DNA of 64,000 bases from Ridgeia piscesae (taxonomy: Eukaryota > Annelida > Polychaeta > Sabellida > Siboglinidae): positions 763,501 through 827,500 of the forward strand of contig JAODUO010000033.1 of assembly GCA_025642075.2 (NCBI GenBank), written 5' to 3'. Below, piece by piece: positions 45,086 to 57,282 of the stretch. The number at the start of each line of letters is the position of its first letter. Position 1 is the first letter of the stretch. The notes under the pieces were generated by a model, which searched no databases, was not told where the DNA came from, and saw nothing but the letters and a program-made list of their open reading frames with translations. The translations under genes were made by a program, and so were the position numbers.

Positions 45086-48000
45086 ACTAACCTACATGCG
45101 GTGTGCGATATTGTAAAGCATGGCACGCAGCCACCTCACTGCGGACCACGACCAGACTACACACCTACGTCTTTAGCGGGAGACCTCGACACTAGCTGTA
45201 GCACCACGCCGTTGCTAGATCACAGCGACACTCACATCACATATTACACCGCCACCACAACCATAACTAAGACACCAAAATATTATATCAAACCACTACT
45301 AGGACACCACGACACTTTCATTGCACCTTTCCCAGGACACCACAACACTCACGTCACACCATTACTATGACACCACAACACTCACGTCACACCATTACTA
45401 GGACACCACAACACTCGTCACACCATTACTGGGACACCACAACACACGTTACACCATTACTATGACACCACAACACTCACGTCACACCATTACTAAGACA
45501 CGACAACACTCACGTCACACCCTTACTAGGACAACACAACACTCACGTCACACCATTACTAGGACACCACAACACTCACGTTACACCATTACTAGGACAC
45601 CACAACACTCACGTCACACCATTACTATGACACCACAACACTCACGTCACACCATTACTAGAACATCACAACACTCACGTTACACCATTACTATGACACC
45701 ACAACACCTACGTCACACCTGTACTAAGACACCACAACAGTCACGTCACACCATTACTATGACACCACAACACTCACGTCATACCATTACTAGGACACAC
45801 TAACCTACATGCGGTGTGCGATATTATAGGGCACCAGCACGCAGCCACCTCACTGTGGACCACGACCAGACTACACACCTACGTCTTTAGCGGGAGACCT
45901 CGACACTAGCTGTAGCACCACGCCGTTGCTAGACACGCGACACTCACATCACATATTACACCGCCACCACAACCATAACTAAGACACCAAAATATTATAT
46001 CAAACCACTACTAGGACACCACGACACTTTCATTGCACCTTTCCCAGGACACCACAACACTCACGTCACACCATTACTAGGACACCACAACACTCACGTC
46101 ACACCATTACTAGGACACCACAACACTCACGTCACACCATTACTAGGACACCACAACACTCACGTCACACCATTACTAGACACCACAACACTCACGTCAC
46201 ACCATTACTAGACACCACAACATCACGTCACACCTTACTAGACACACAACACTACGTCACACCATTACTAGGACAACACAACACTCACGTTACACCATTA
46301 CTAGGACACCACAACACTCACGTCACACCATTACTAGGACACCACAACACTCACGTCACACCATTACTAGGAACATCACAACACTCACGTTACACCATTA
46401 CTATGACACCACAACACCTACGTCACACCATTACTAAGACACCACAACACTCACGTCACACCATTACTAGGACACCACAACACTCACGTCACACCATTAC
46501 TAGGACACCACAACACTCACGTCACACCATTACTAGGACACCACAACAGTCACGTCACACCATTACTATGACACCACAACACTCACGTCACACCATTACT
46601 AGGACACCACAACACTCACGTCACACCATTACTAGGACACCACAACACACGTTACACCATTACTATGACACCACAACACTCACGTCACACCATTACTAAG
46701 ACACCACAACACTCACGTTACACCATTACTATGACACCACAACACCCACGTCTCACACCATTACTAAGACACGACAACACTCACGTCACACCATTACTAG
46801 GACAACACAACACTCACGTCACACCATTACTAGGACACCACAACACTCACGTTACACCATTACTAGGACACCACAACACTCACGTCACACCATTACTAGG
46901 ACACCACAACACTCACGTCACACCATTACTAAGACACGACAACACTCACGTCACACCCTTACTAGGACAACACAACACTCACGTCACACCATTACTAGGA
47001 CAACCCCAACACTCACGTTACACCATTACTAGGAAACCACAACACTCACGTCACACCATTACTAGGGCACCACAACACTCACGTCACACCATTACTAGGA
47101 AAACCCCAACATCACGTTACACCATTACTATGACACCACAACACCTTTCGTCACACCTTACTAGGGCACCACAACACTCACGTTACACCATTATTTTGGG
47201 CACCACAACACCCCGTCACACCATTACTAAGGGCACCACAACACTCACGGCACACCCATTACTAGGACACCACAACATCACGTCACACCATTACTATGAC
47301 ACCACAACACTACGTCACACCATTACTAGGACACCACAACACTCACGTTACACCATTACTATGACACCACAACACCCACGTCACACCATTACTAAGACAC
47401 CACAACACTCACGTCACACCATTACTAGAACACCACAACACTCACGTCACACCATTACTAGGACACCACAACACTCACGTTACACCATTACTATGACACC
47501 ACAACACCTACGTCACACATTTACTAAGACACCACAACACTCACGTCACACCATTACTAGGACACCACAACACTCGCGTCACACCATTACTATGACACCA
47601 CAACACTTACGTCACACCATTACTAGGACACCACAACACTCACGTTACACCATTACTATGACACCACAACACTCACGTTACACCATTACTATGACACCAC
47701 AACACTCACGTCACACCATTACTATGACACCACAACACTCACGTCACACCATTACTAGGACAACACAACACTCACGTTACACCATTACTAGGACACCACA
47801 ACACTCACGTCACACCGTTACTACGATACCACAACACTCACGTCACACCATTACTAGGACACCACAACACTCACGTCACACCATTAATAGGACACCACAA
47901 CAATCACGTCACACCATTACTATGACACCACAACACTTACGTCACACCATTACTTGGACACCACAACACTCACCTCTCACCATTACTAAGACACCACAAC

Positions 48001-48388
48001 ACTCACGTTACACCATTACCAAGGAACCACAACACTCACTTTACACCACTACTATGACACCGCAACACTCACGTTACACCATTACTATGACACCGTAACA
48101 CTCTCGTCACACCATTACTAAGACACCACAACACTCACGTTACACTATTACTATGACACCGTAACACTCACGTCACACCATTACTAAGACACCACAACAC
48201 TCACGTCACACCATTACTATGACACCGTAACACTCACGTCACACCATTACTAAGACACCACAACACTCACGTCACACCATTACTAGGACACCACAACACT
48301 CACGTTACACCATTACTAGGACACCACAACACTCACGTCACACCATTACAAGGACACCACAACACTCACGTCACACCATTACTATGAC
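45086..48388. repeat. 33-bp minisatellite, about 90 copies, with a duplicated flank
   Basis: Unit GACACCACAACACTCACGTC plus ACACCATTACTAG. A non-repeat block at about 45086-45350 recurs at about 45795-46055, splitting the array. Units at 46170-46260 and 47095-47300 are ragged. False plus frames up to 477 codons follow from a unit divisible by 3. Confidence 0.95.
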
Positions 48389-48416
48389 ACAGTGGTAGCA
48401 TGTAACGAAGTATATT

Positions 48417-48435
48417 TATATCTTTACATTACTTA
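48417..48435. repeat. Target-site duplication, left copy
   Basis: TATATCTTTACATTACTTA, identical to 49447-49465, directly next to the element's 3' tail. Confidence 0.85.
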
Positions 48436-49446
48436 CTTACTTATGCCTATTTGCTCGCTTGTAGCATTGGCCATCGACCAAGGAACGCCACCGTTTTCTG
48501 TCCATGGGCATCTTCTCCATTTCTCTCCTTCGATTCTTTTTCCGTTTCTCTTTGCCAGGTGTTTCGTGGCCTACCTCTTCGCCTCTTCCCTGGGGGGTTC
48601 CATGTGATGGCTTGACGGGTGATGGTTTCTGGTGGTTTCTTGAGTATATGTCCTATCCACCTCTATTTTCTCTTCTTTATTTCATTTTCTATGGGTAGTT
48701 GCTTGGTCATTTTCCAGAGTGTAGTGTTGGATATCTTGTCTGTCCTCTTCAGGTGTAGGATTTTACGCAGACATTTGTTGATGAATGTCTGTATTCTTTT
48801 TTATGTCTTCTGTGTACTTCGCCATGTCTCCGATCCATAGAGTAAAACTGCCTTGATATTTGAATTGAATATTCTCAGTTTGGTGTTAGTTTTGATTTGT
48901 TTTGCTCTCCAAGTTTTTCTCAACATGATGAATGCAACTCTTGCTTTCTGTATCCTTGCTTTGACGTCTTCTTCTGTGCCTCCATTTGTGTTGATTGTAC
49001 TGCCCAGGAATGTGAATGAGTCTGTCTCTTCCAGTGGCTCTCCGTTCAATGTAATGTGGTTGTAGTTCTTTGTGTTGGCTTTCATAATCCTTGTCTTGCT
49101 TCTGTTGATGTTGAGTCCTAGCTGTGTTGACACTGTGTTTAGCAGCTCTGATTTTTCCGGCATCTGCTGATGGCTGTGTGAGGTCATCCGCAAAGTCCAG
49201 GTTCTCCAACTGGCTCCAAGATGTCCACTGGATCCCATTTCTTCTATTTGTTGTAGTCTTTTTCATGATCCAGTCTATGGCGAGCAGGAATAAGAATGGT
49301 GACAGAAGACATCCTTGCCTCACTCCTGTCTTCACCATGAAGGAGTCTGTAAGTTGTCCTGTATGATGACCCTGCATGCCATATCTTCGTAACTATTTCT
49401 TATCAGAGATATACGTTTATCCGGTATCCCGTAGTGCTGTAGAAGC
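48436..49446 (-). mobile_element. Non-LTR retrotransposon, 5'-truncated, with target-site duplication
   Basis: Minus-strand frames read HYGIPDKRISLIRNSYEDM, then (after a frameshift) GVRQGCLLSPFLF and LDFADDLT, the reverse transcriptase palm motifs, then KAVLLYGSETWR and [11 protein letters not shown] near the C-terminus. At least two frameshifts and a stop break it. The 3' end is a short (TAAG)n tail. The 19-bp sequence TATATCTTTACATTACTTA flanks it at 48417-48435 and 49447-49465. Confidence 0.88.
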
Positions 49447-49465
49447 TATATCTTTACATTACTTA
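49447..49465. repeat. Target-site duplication, right copy
   Basis: Perfect 19-bp match to 48417-48435, at the 5' truncation point of the element. Confidence 0.85.
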
Positions 49466-51080
49466 AGTAATTAATTTTGAAATCTACTTGTAACGAAGTA
49501 TATTTTTGGGGAATTACTCTTACTTGTAACGAAGTACTTTTATGTTTGCTTTCTTGCTTTTTTACTTCTTTAGTTTGGCGTTGAAATAATTTACCGTATT
49601 GAAAAATTACAGGTTTACTAAGTTCATACTTTCCAGCGAATTCAGAATGATACACTATGGCACTGTGTCGAACATCGACCTGTGACTGTGTAGCCGTTGT
49701 TTGTTTGCGCTCGAGCCGACATCATGGCATCAATCGTGTTTCACGCTCATCTATTATATGACTAGCGCTTGGTTTCAGAGACGTCCCAGCGTTTGTTAAA
49801 ACCTATGAAGAGTTTGTTGGATTAAGGTATATTTTTTAAGAGTAAGCTGGGAGCAAGGCATTGTTTGTTTTGTGCCGACAACAATGATCAGTGGAATTTC
49901 CCTGCTGCCAGTCCTGGCTTCGCACATCGCCACTTCGGTAAGACAGGCGTTTCGACTGTGTTTCGAGTCAACGGCTTCCAAATTGCAATCGAGATTCATA
50001 GATACTTCCTGTTTGGAAATCGGATAAATAGGTTACATTTCTTTAGAAAAAAATCATTATAATGTTAGGTTGTAATGGCATGATGCACTGCATCGCAGAT
50101 GTTAGGCGTAACACTTATCCACGCTAAACATGCTACTGGTGTATACAATTATGAATTCATCAACCGCCTATGAAATTGGGAGTCGCGGTCTTTTTGGCAT
50201 GGTAAATGCGCGTTATAAATCGGTATTTTAAGGTTACATGAAAATCCTCGTTGCTCTTTTCTCCATTCTTCTCCCACCCTTTCTAGATCACGTTTAATGC
50301 AATCCACCATCGCAATTTCGGTCTTCCTCGCCTGTTTTTCCCTTCCACTTTCCAAGCATCTGCTGTCTTTGTCAGTGTTTCATCTTCCATTCTTTCTACA
50401 TGACCGCCCATGTCAACCTATTTCTTAAAACTTTCCTTCACACCAATCTCCACTCTTAGTTCATCCATTCTTCTGTTATCAGCTCTCTTAGCTCCCACGA
50501 TTGTTCTTACCAGGTTGTTTTTCGCAAACCTGGACCTTCTGTTGTTTCTCTGTTAGTGCCTTCGTCTCTAGTGCATTCATGTATGACGAGCTGAGCACAT
50601 TTCCTTTAAGTTTATGTGATAGGCTGCGTCTCCCCATCAACCCTTCGACTTTCCTCCAGGAAAGGAAATTATCTAGTCGATTTTGCACTGAGCAATTAAA
50701 ACTTCCTACAGTGAATTAATGAATTGTAATAAGCAGCAACATTACATGTTGTGAAGTTACTGGTTGAACGCCAATGCCACATCATCTATGTTAACGTAGG
50801 AATATCTAATTATAGCTTCATCAGAGTAACTGACTACATGTTAGTGTTTTCATGGTCTGTGTCAGTAAGTTTGGGAGATGTAGAGTGAGGAATGTGGTAA
50901 TCGGCTATAGGCGGATATTATTGTATGGGCTATGGGTTCATGTCACTGTAATACTGTGTCGTTTCTCTCTTACGTTCTAACTTTGACGCCTTCTGTGAAT
51001 GGTTTTGCTTAAGTGTCAGTGACATTGGTCAGTGAACTTGGTTGTCATGTCGATATTCATTTTAAGTGAACTGGGTTTGA
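49466..51080. other. Intergenic, no gene seen
   Basis: Several frames of 60-72 codons, none with a recognisable domain or splice support. 50200-50700 is pyrimidine-rich and may be an old mobile element. Confidence 0.4.
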
Positions 51081-51083
51081 ATC

Positions 51084-51187
51084 ATGTGTGTGTGCGCGCG
51101 CGTGTGTGTGTGCGCACGCGTGTGTGTGTGCGCGCGTGTGTTGGCACGAGCGTGTTCGCTGGTGTGTGTACACGTATGTGTGTGTGT

Positions 51188-51256
<69 letters not shown>

Positions 51257-51402
51257 TGTGTGTGTGTGCACGTGTGTGTGTGTGTACGTGTGTGTGCACG
51301 TGCGTGTGCACGTGTGTGTGTGTGCGTGCGTATGTGTGCACGTGTGTGCACGTATGTGCGTGTGTGTGTGCGTATGTGTGTGTATGTGTGTGTATGTGTG
51401 TA
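51084..51402. repeat. Complex (TG)n microsatellite
   Basis: GT-rich run with CGTGTGTG and CACG interruptions. A pure part of about 36 dinucleotides lies near 51188-51252. It creates many false frames. Confidence 0.95.
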
Positions 51403-51458
51403 TAGTTTGCTTGGGTGTCGGATGGCCCCCTCCAGTGCAAAATCCTGGCTACGGCTGT

Positions 51459-51631
51459 CTACAGATGACGCGTCATCTCCTTCTCCAATTTCTTCGTCCG
51501 CTTCTCCGTCTCATGCAGTCGGCGGTCAACGTGAAGTCGGTCCGTTACTTGTTGGATGCTGTCGAACCAAGAGTGAGGTCTACTCAGCGGCGGATGCTTG
51601 TAGGCTTTCTCCGTGTAATGTTTCATAATGT
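51459..51631 (-). CDS. Candidate terminal exon, charged helix-rich protein
   Basis: An acceptor-like ACAACAG precedes a frame that includes MKHYTEKAYKHPPLSRPHSW, then DSIQQVTDRLHVDRRLHETE and a Lys/Glu-rich end before TAG. The last 35 residues look like an amphipathic coiled coil, and amino-acid usage is protein-like rather than random. No upstream exon could be joined. The product is unknown. Confidence 0.35.
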
Positions 51632-51659
51632 CTGTTGTATATATTCACACGCAGCCACA

Positions 51660-52180
51660 TAGTCTTAGCCAGGGTCAACTTGTGATGGGAGCAGTAGGCC
51701 GACGTGTAGATTATGGGAATGTGGGAGTTTGCTCAGTCTGAAAGTTTGATAGAGCGACCAGTCGTGCGGTGTGATTCAGCAAAATAATTGCCTAAACGCT
51801 TGGCTGATTTAAATATAAATACCTCTGGACATGTTCGCGTTGGAATTACGCTTGTAGATTGTTATCTCTGAATTTCTTTCACACGCAACTCGATGTGTTT
51901 ATAGCTGATCAATAGTTTAGTTGACCCACGCACACTCTGCCGCGTCGTGACGTTAACACTAACGACTAGGTTCCACTTCTAATTTTACCCACACTATTCA
52001 CCTAGACCGTTTGGTCACGGTTCATACACTATGTTTACTTATGTATATCTTGAAAGACATTTTGTCTGGTCCGATAGACAAAATCAGTGAATGAGTTAGT
52101 GTCTCTAACTGCAGGAGATAGATTGTATTACAATGTCGGTCCTGTCACCGAGAAAGACAGCCGACCATGCCGCTGACGGT
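51660..52180. other. Intergenic, no feature seen
   Basis: Unique sequence without coding support. Confidence 0.4.
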
Positions 52181-52185
52181 ATTGC

Positions 52186-53248
52186 CGACCACAGTCCTAG
52201 ACCGGCGGTACTGACAACAGTCCTAGACCGGCGGTACTGACAACAGTCCTAGACCGGCGGTACTGACAACAGTCCTAGACGGGCGGTAATGACAACAGTC
52301 CTAGACCGGCGGTACTGACAACAGTCCTAGACGGGCGGTACTGACAACAATCCTAGACCGGCGGTACTGACAACAGTCCTAGAAGGGCGGTACTGACAAC
52401 ATTCCTAGACGGGCGGTACTGACAACAGTCCTAGACGGGCGGTACTGACCACAGTCCTAGACCGGCGGTACTGACAACAGTCCTAGACGGGCGGTACTGA
52501 CAACAGTCCTAGACGGGCGGTACTGACAACAGTCCTAGACTGGCGGTACTGACAACAGTCCTAGACGGGCGGTACTGACAACAATCCTAGACCGGCGGTA
52601 CTGACAACAGTCCTAGACGGGCGGTACTGACAACAATCCTAGACCGGCGGTACTGACAACAGTCCTAGACGGGCGGTACTGACAACAGTCCTAGACCGGC
52701 GGTACTGACAACAGTCCTAGACGGGCGGTACTGACAACAGTCCTAGACGGGCGGTACTGACAACAGTCCTAGACCGGCGGTACTGACAACAGTACTAGAC
52801 CGGCGGTACTGACAACAGTCCTAGACGGGCGGTACTGACAACAGTCCTAGACCGGCGGTACTGACAACAGTCCTAGACGGGCGGTACTGACAACAGTCCT
52901 AGACCGGCGGTACTGACAACAGTCCTAGACCGGCGGTACTGACAACAGTCCTAGACCGGCGGTACTGACAACAGTCCTAGACGGGCGGTACTGACAACAG
53001 TCCTAGACCGGTGGTACTGACAACAGTCCTAGACCGGCGGTACTGACAACAGTCCTAGACCGGCGGTACTGACAACAGTCCTAGACGGGCGGTACTGACA
53101 ACAGTCCTAGACGGGCGGTACTGACAATAGTCCTAGACGGGCGGTACTGACAACAGTCCTAGACGGGCGGTACTGACAACAGTCCTTGACGGGCGGTACT
53201 GACAACAGTCCTAGACGGGCGGTACTGACAACAGTCCTAGACGGGCGG
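52186..53248. repeat. 26-bp minisatellite, about 41 copies
   Basis: Unit CGGCGGTACTGACAACAGTC plus CTAGAC, with CCGG/CGGG alternation. Confidence 0.96.
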
Positions 53249-53251
53249 AGC

Positions 53252-53460
53252 TCAGTGATCTCAGTGATCGGGCCGGTCAGTGATCGGGCCGGTCAGTGAT
53301 CGGGCCGGTCAGTGATCGGGCCGGTCAGTGATCGGGCCGGTCAGTGATCGGGCCGGTCAGTGATCGGGCCGGTCAGTGATCGGGCCGGTCAGTGATCGAG
53401 CCGGTCAGTGATCGGGCCGGTCAGTGATCGGGCCGGTCAGTGATCGGGCCGGTCAGTGTC
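53252..53460. repeat. 16-bp GC-rich minisatellite, about 12-13 copies
   Basis: Unit TCAGTGATCGGGCCGG. It starts directly where the 26-bp array ends, with no unique spacer beyond a few bases. Confidence 0.95.
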
Positions 53461-53599
53461 GGCGTCAGCACTCAGCAGTGACGTAAAGGCGGCGGTACAC
53501 GGGTGATCGACTGGGCCGAGTGACTCGCTTGAAACCGTCCGATTTACTTGTAATCGACCATTGTTATGTCGTGTGTCAGTCGGAGCGAGTCAATCGTCC

Positions 53600-54004
53600 A
53601 GTATCCTAACCTACAGATACGCGGTAACGAGTGAGGTTCATGAATTCGATTCATTGGCAAACAGGCAACCGATGAAGGTTGAACATAGCTGGTGTTATTT
53701 GATCTCTCCTGTTATCTGATCTCGCCGTGTCCCGCAGTCTGCAGTTTATGCAGCAGTGTATTGGGCAAACCTTAGCGGCCTTAAGTAGAGCGTTGCCGTA
53801 ATCCATGCGATACATGACATAAGACATATCACGTGCGGACGTATTGAGACATGTCGTGATCGTGGCGCCGTTGTGGTATGCCACCTGACAAATACATACG
53901 GCATCGCCTTTGGCATATTGTTCAATAGTAACATCAATATTATAGTGGGGCGGCATAGATGACCTATTGTTCATGTTGTGATACAAGCACCACATTTGGT
54001 ACAC
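53600..54004 (-). mobile_element. Decayed LINE reverse transcriptase fragment
   Basis: A minus frame includes DAVCICQVAYHN, MDYGNALL and DQITPAMFNLHRLPVCQ, in the order and spacing of the region after the catalytic palm of L2/jockey-type LINEs (DYGNALL followed by ITP..LHWLPV). It continues past a stop as IEF. Strongly diverged. Confidence 0.55.
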
Positions 54005-54526
54005 ACATAGCTAGTATATTCAGAAGAAATCTGGATATTGGGTCATTGCAAATTGGCATCCTGATTACCATGGCAGCCATTTTCTAAAATGCCTGCCAGC
54101 GGCTATTGGCATAGACAATTTTTGCCACCCAAGCTGCTGTTTCCATGTTTTCAGGACCACAAATATTATTCACATACAAGGTACAGTACAAAATAAATTG
54201 ATTAAAATGTAACGCTATATCAAATGATAGAAAATGCAACAAAATGGCGAGACTGTCTCTCCATGTTATAGTGATAACTTGATTAAACCGTAGCCGTAGC
54301 CAGTACAGTTACATGTTAGCATAGACCATGTAACAATGTTCAGTCACATGGTCTATGCTAAAGAAGCCATTAATTATGCTATTTAAGTTATTTGAGAATA
54401 CCAATGTTATTGTTGAATACTATTTGAATCATTCTATTAACATATCTCGATCATGTGACAACTTGACAACTTCCCATGGATCATGGCGTGGCAGTTTAAT
54501 GTTTGAGTAAATGAGAGATCTTAGAG

Positions 54527-54703
54527 TCAGCTGGCGCCTTCTCCCTCACAGAGGCAGAGGCCTGTGCACTGAAGTGCAGCCATCTTCCACCTGCAGCGCT
54601 TTCTGCAACCACTCTTGCTGCCACAAGAGATCAGCTCGTGGCATGAATTTGATGCTTGTGGCAATGTAGGCCCGTGGGGCTCATATATTCCCGCCGTCTT
54701 CAT
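54527..54703 (-). pseudogene. Decayed cysteine-motif frame of mobile-element type
   Basis: A 58-codon frame contains HELISCGSKSGCRKRC then LQCTGLCLCEGE. The order C-x-(C)-x3-GC-x3-C-x-(C)-x6-C-x3-C-x-C resembles the CXC (TSO1-like) cysteine segment seen in many invertebrate repeat-derived proteins. Two expected cysteines are replaced (Ser, Trp). I cannot name the parent element. Confidence 0.4.
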
Positions 54704-54709
54704 TATCTT

Positions 54710-55400
54710 TATTATGGATAAATAACAAATATGGTTTTGGCGTGATGCATCATCGCCAGCCAGGGATCGTTGGGCTGCGCTACAGTACCCCTGGCTGATC
54801 GACTCCGTAAATTGTGGAAGTGAGCAAAGTCGAACTGTAAAATTATAGCAATTGACTTCTCCAGTCGCTATTGCGTTAGCCGTGGAAACAGCGCAAATAC
54901 CCGCCTCAATTTGACGACGGACACACTACTGGTTGGAATCTGAATATAATTACCTATTCGCATCTTAAACATTGCATTACTGAAATCACCCAAACTTATA
55001 TTGCATGACCAGACGTCGGTCGAGCTCCTCGTACGGCGATTTCAATGAATGACGCTAAAATTATTTTTCCAAACAGAACATGAAGATTGGTACTGAAGTA
55101 ATCAGCCGCAGCGACACCTGGTGCGCGAGGAGGGCGTGAAGGAGCAGCCACAGGTAACACAAGCTAAGTCAACAGGACGCTGGACACGTTTATAGTTATA
55201 CACAGTGGACACGACGATATATTCCGTTTTACTCTAATAGTTATCAGTGGGTTGTGGGATGTCATCCGTAACTTCATATCAGCGGTGCAACGCGATACGG
55301 GGGCAGCAGTGACAGAATAAGACCCGCTGATCGCGAGCAATTCAACGTAATGTTGGATGTCATCAGCGTAGGCCTACATGTCACAGTATAACTGGTGACG
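54710..55400. other. Intergenic, no feature seen
   Basis: Unique sequence without coding support. Confidence 0.4.
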
Positions 55401-55409
55401 TCCAATGAC

Positions 55410-56432
55410 ACTGTTGAAGGGGTAGCACGAAGTACGTGAAGGGGTAGCACGAAGTACGTGAAGGGGTAGCACGAAGTACGTGAAGGGATAGCACGAAGTA
55501 CGTGAAGGGGTAGCACGAAGTACGTGAAGGGGTAGCACGAAGTACGTGAAGGGATAGTACGAAGTACGTGAAGGGGTAGCACGAAGTACGTGAAGGGGTA
55601 GCACGAAGTACGTGAAGGGGTAGCACGAAGTACGTGAAGGGGTAGCACGAAGTACGTGAAGGGGTAGTACGAAGTACGTGAAGGTGTAGCACGAAGTACG
55701 TGAAGGGTAGCACGAAGTACGTGAAGGGTAGCACGAAGTACGTGAAGGGTAGCACGAAGTACGTGAAGGGGTAGACGAAGTACGTGAAGGGGGAGCACGA
55801 AGTACGTGAAGGGGTAGCACGAAGTACGTGAAGGGGTAGCACGAAGTACGTGAAGGGTAGTACGAAGTACGTGAAGGGGTAGCACGAAGTACGTGAAGGG
55901 GTAGCACGAAGTACGTGAAGGGGTAGCACGAAGTACGTGAAGGGGTAGCACGAAGTACGTGAAGGGGTAGCACGAAGTACGTGAAGGGATAGTACGAAGT
56001 ACGTGAAGGGGTAGCACGAAGTACGTGAAGGGGTAGCACGAAGTACGTGAAGGGGTAATACGAAGTACGTGAAGGGGTAGCACGAAGTACGTGAAGTGAT
56101 AGCACGAAGTACGTGAAGGTGTAGCACGAAGTACGTGAAGGTGTAGCACGAAGTACGTGAAGGGGTAGCACGAAGTACGTGAAGGGGTAGTACGAAGTAC
56201 GTGAAGGGGTAGCACGAAGTACGTGAAGGGGTAGCACGAAGTACGTGAAGGGGTAGCACGAAGTACGTGAAGGGTAGTAAGAAGTACGTGAAGTGGTAGT
56301 AAGAAGTACGTGAAGTGGTAGTAAGAAGTACGTGAAGGGGTAGCACGAAGTACGTGAAGTGGTAGTAAGAAGTACGTGAAGTGGTAGTAAGAAGTACGTG
56401 AAGTGGTAGTAAGAAGTACGTGAAAGGGTAGC
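55410..56432. repeat. 22-bp minisatellite, about 46 copies
   Basis: Unit GAAGGGGTAGCACGAAGTAC plus GT. 21-bp variants cluster at 55700-55770. The right end changes to a TAGTAAGAAG form. Minus-strand frames over 300 codons are by-products. Confidence 0.96.
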
Positions 56433-57240
56433 ACTAAACTGCGATTCTGTGGTCAATGATGGAAAATAGTAACGCCGCCTGGCGAATGTTGAAGTAATTT
56501 ACTGAACGACAATTTGTACCTAAGCTCTCCCGGACCAGTGTACAGTTCTGAACACACAACACTCGGAAAGAAACATACCTAGCTTCACGGAAGAATGGTG
56601 TATTTTGGTGATCCTCTATCACCGAAACAAAATTCTGCTTTTCCAACACAATCGTTGTTGTATTGTACTAAGAGTTTTACAGTTTTGACGGAGATGGATC
56701 AGTCGATGTTTAATCAACAGGCGCGAGACGCAACTTACACGTGGTCAACAGAAAGAAACAAATCTGGCAATTAGTTCTTGATCGGAAACCATAATAATAA
56801 TGTTAATAATAATGTTGACACGAATATTTTAAGTCGACATATCCTACTCTGATCTTGTTCTCCCAATCCATAGTCTGCCCTTCTTCGCAAATGTTTTGGC
56901 ATCACAACGTACCTCTGGTATCTGACGTCTCTCGGTCTCTGTTCTCCTCTGTAACGTAATCATTCTAATAAAGTGTTCTGCTCACGTGATCTGTCTTCTT
57001 CCTACTAAACTGCGCGTCACTCCGATCTCTTCCTTCCGGACACTCCTATATTTAAATCAGAACAGGGCAGATCCAGGCAGGCCAGAATATATATGACACA
57101 TGTTTCAAGATAACGTATTCAGTCTATCGCATCAGATACGAATCAGTTAAGAATATACCGAATGCGTCTACGAATCATATACGATTAAAATTGAATTCTT
57201 GACTATTCTTGACAATTCGTGGGATTTTCCCTCAAGGTAG
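56433..57240. other. Left flank of the Harbinger element
   Basis: Unique sequence. I did not find a clear terminal inverted repeat here. Confidence 0.4.
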
Positions 57241-57241
57241 G

Positions 57242-57251
57242 TATAAAAAGG
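57242..57251 (+). promoter_or_regulatory. TATA box of the Harbinger transposase
   Basis: TATAAAAAGG, about 40 bp upstream of the transposase ATG at 57283. Confidence 0.45.
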
Positions 57252-57282
57252 CCCTCACCGCTGCTTGGGCATCAGTTCCAAA

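Noticed and set aside
46665..48098. 477-codon plus frame
   Set aside because: 33-bp repeat by-product.
55274..56456. Minus frames of 321-386 codons
   Set aside because: 22-bp repeat shifting through all three frames.
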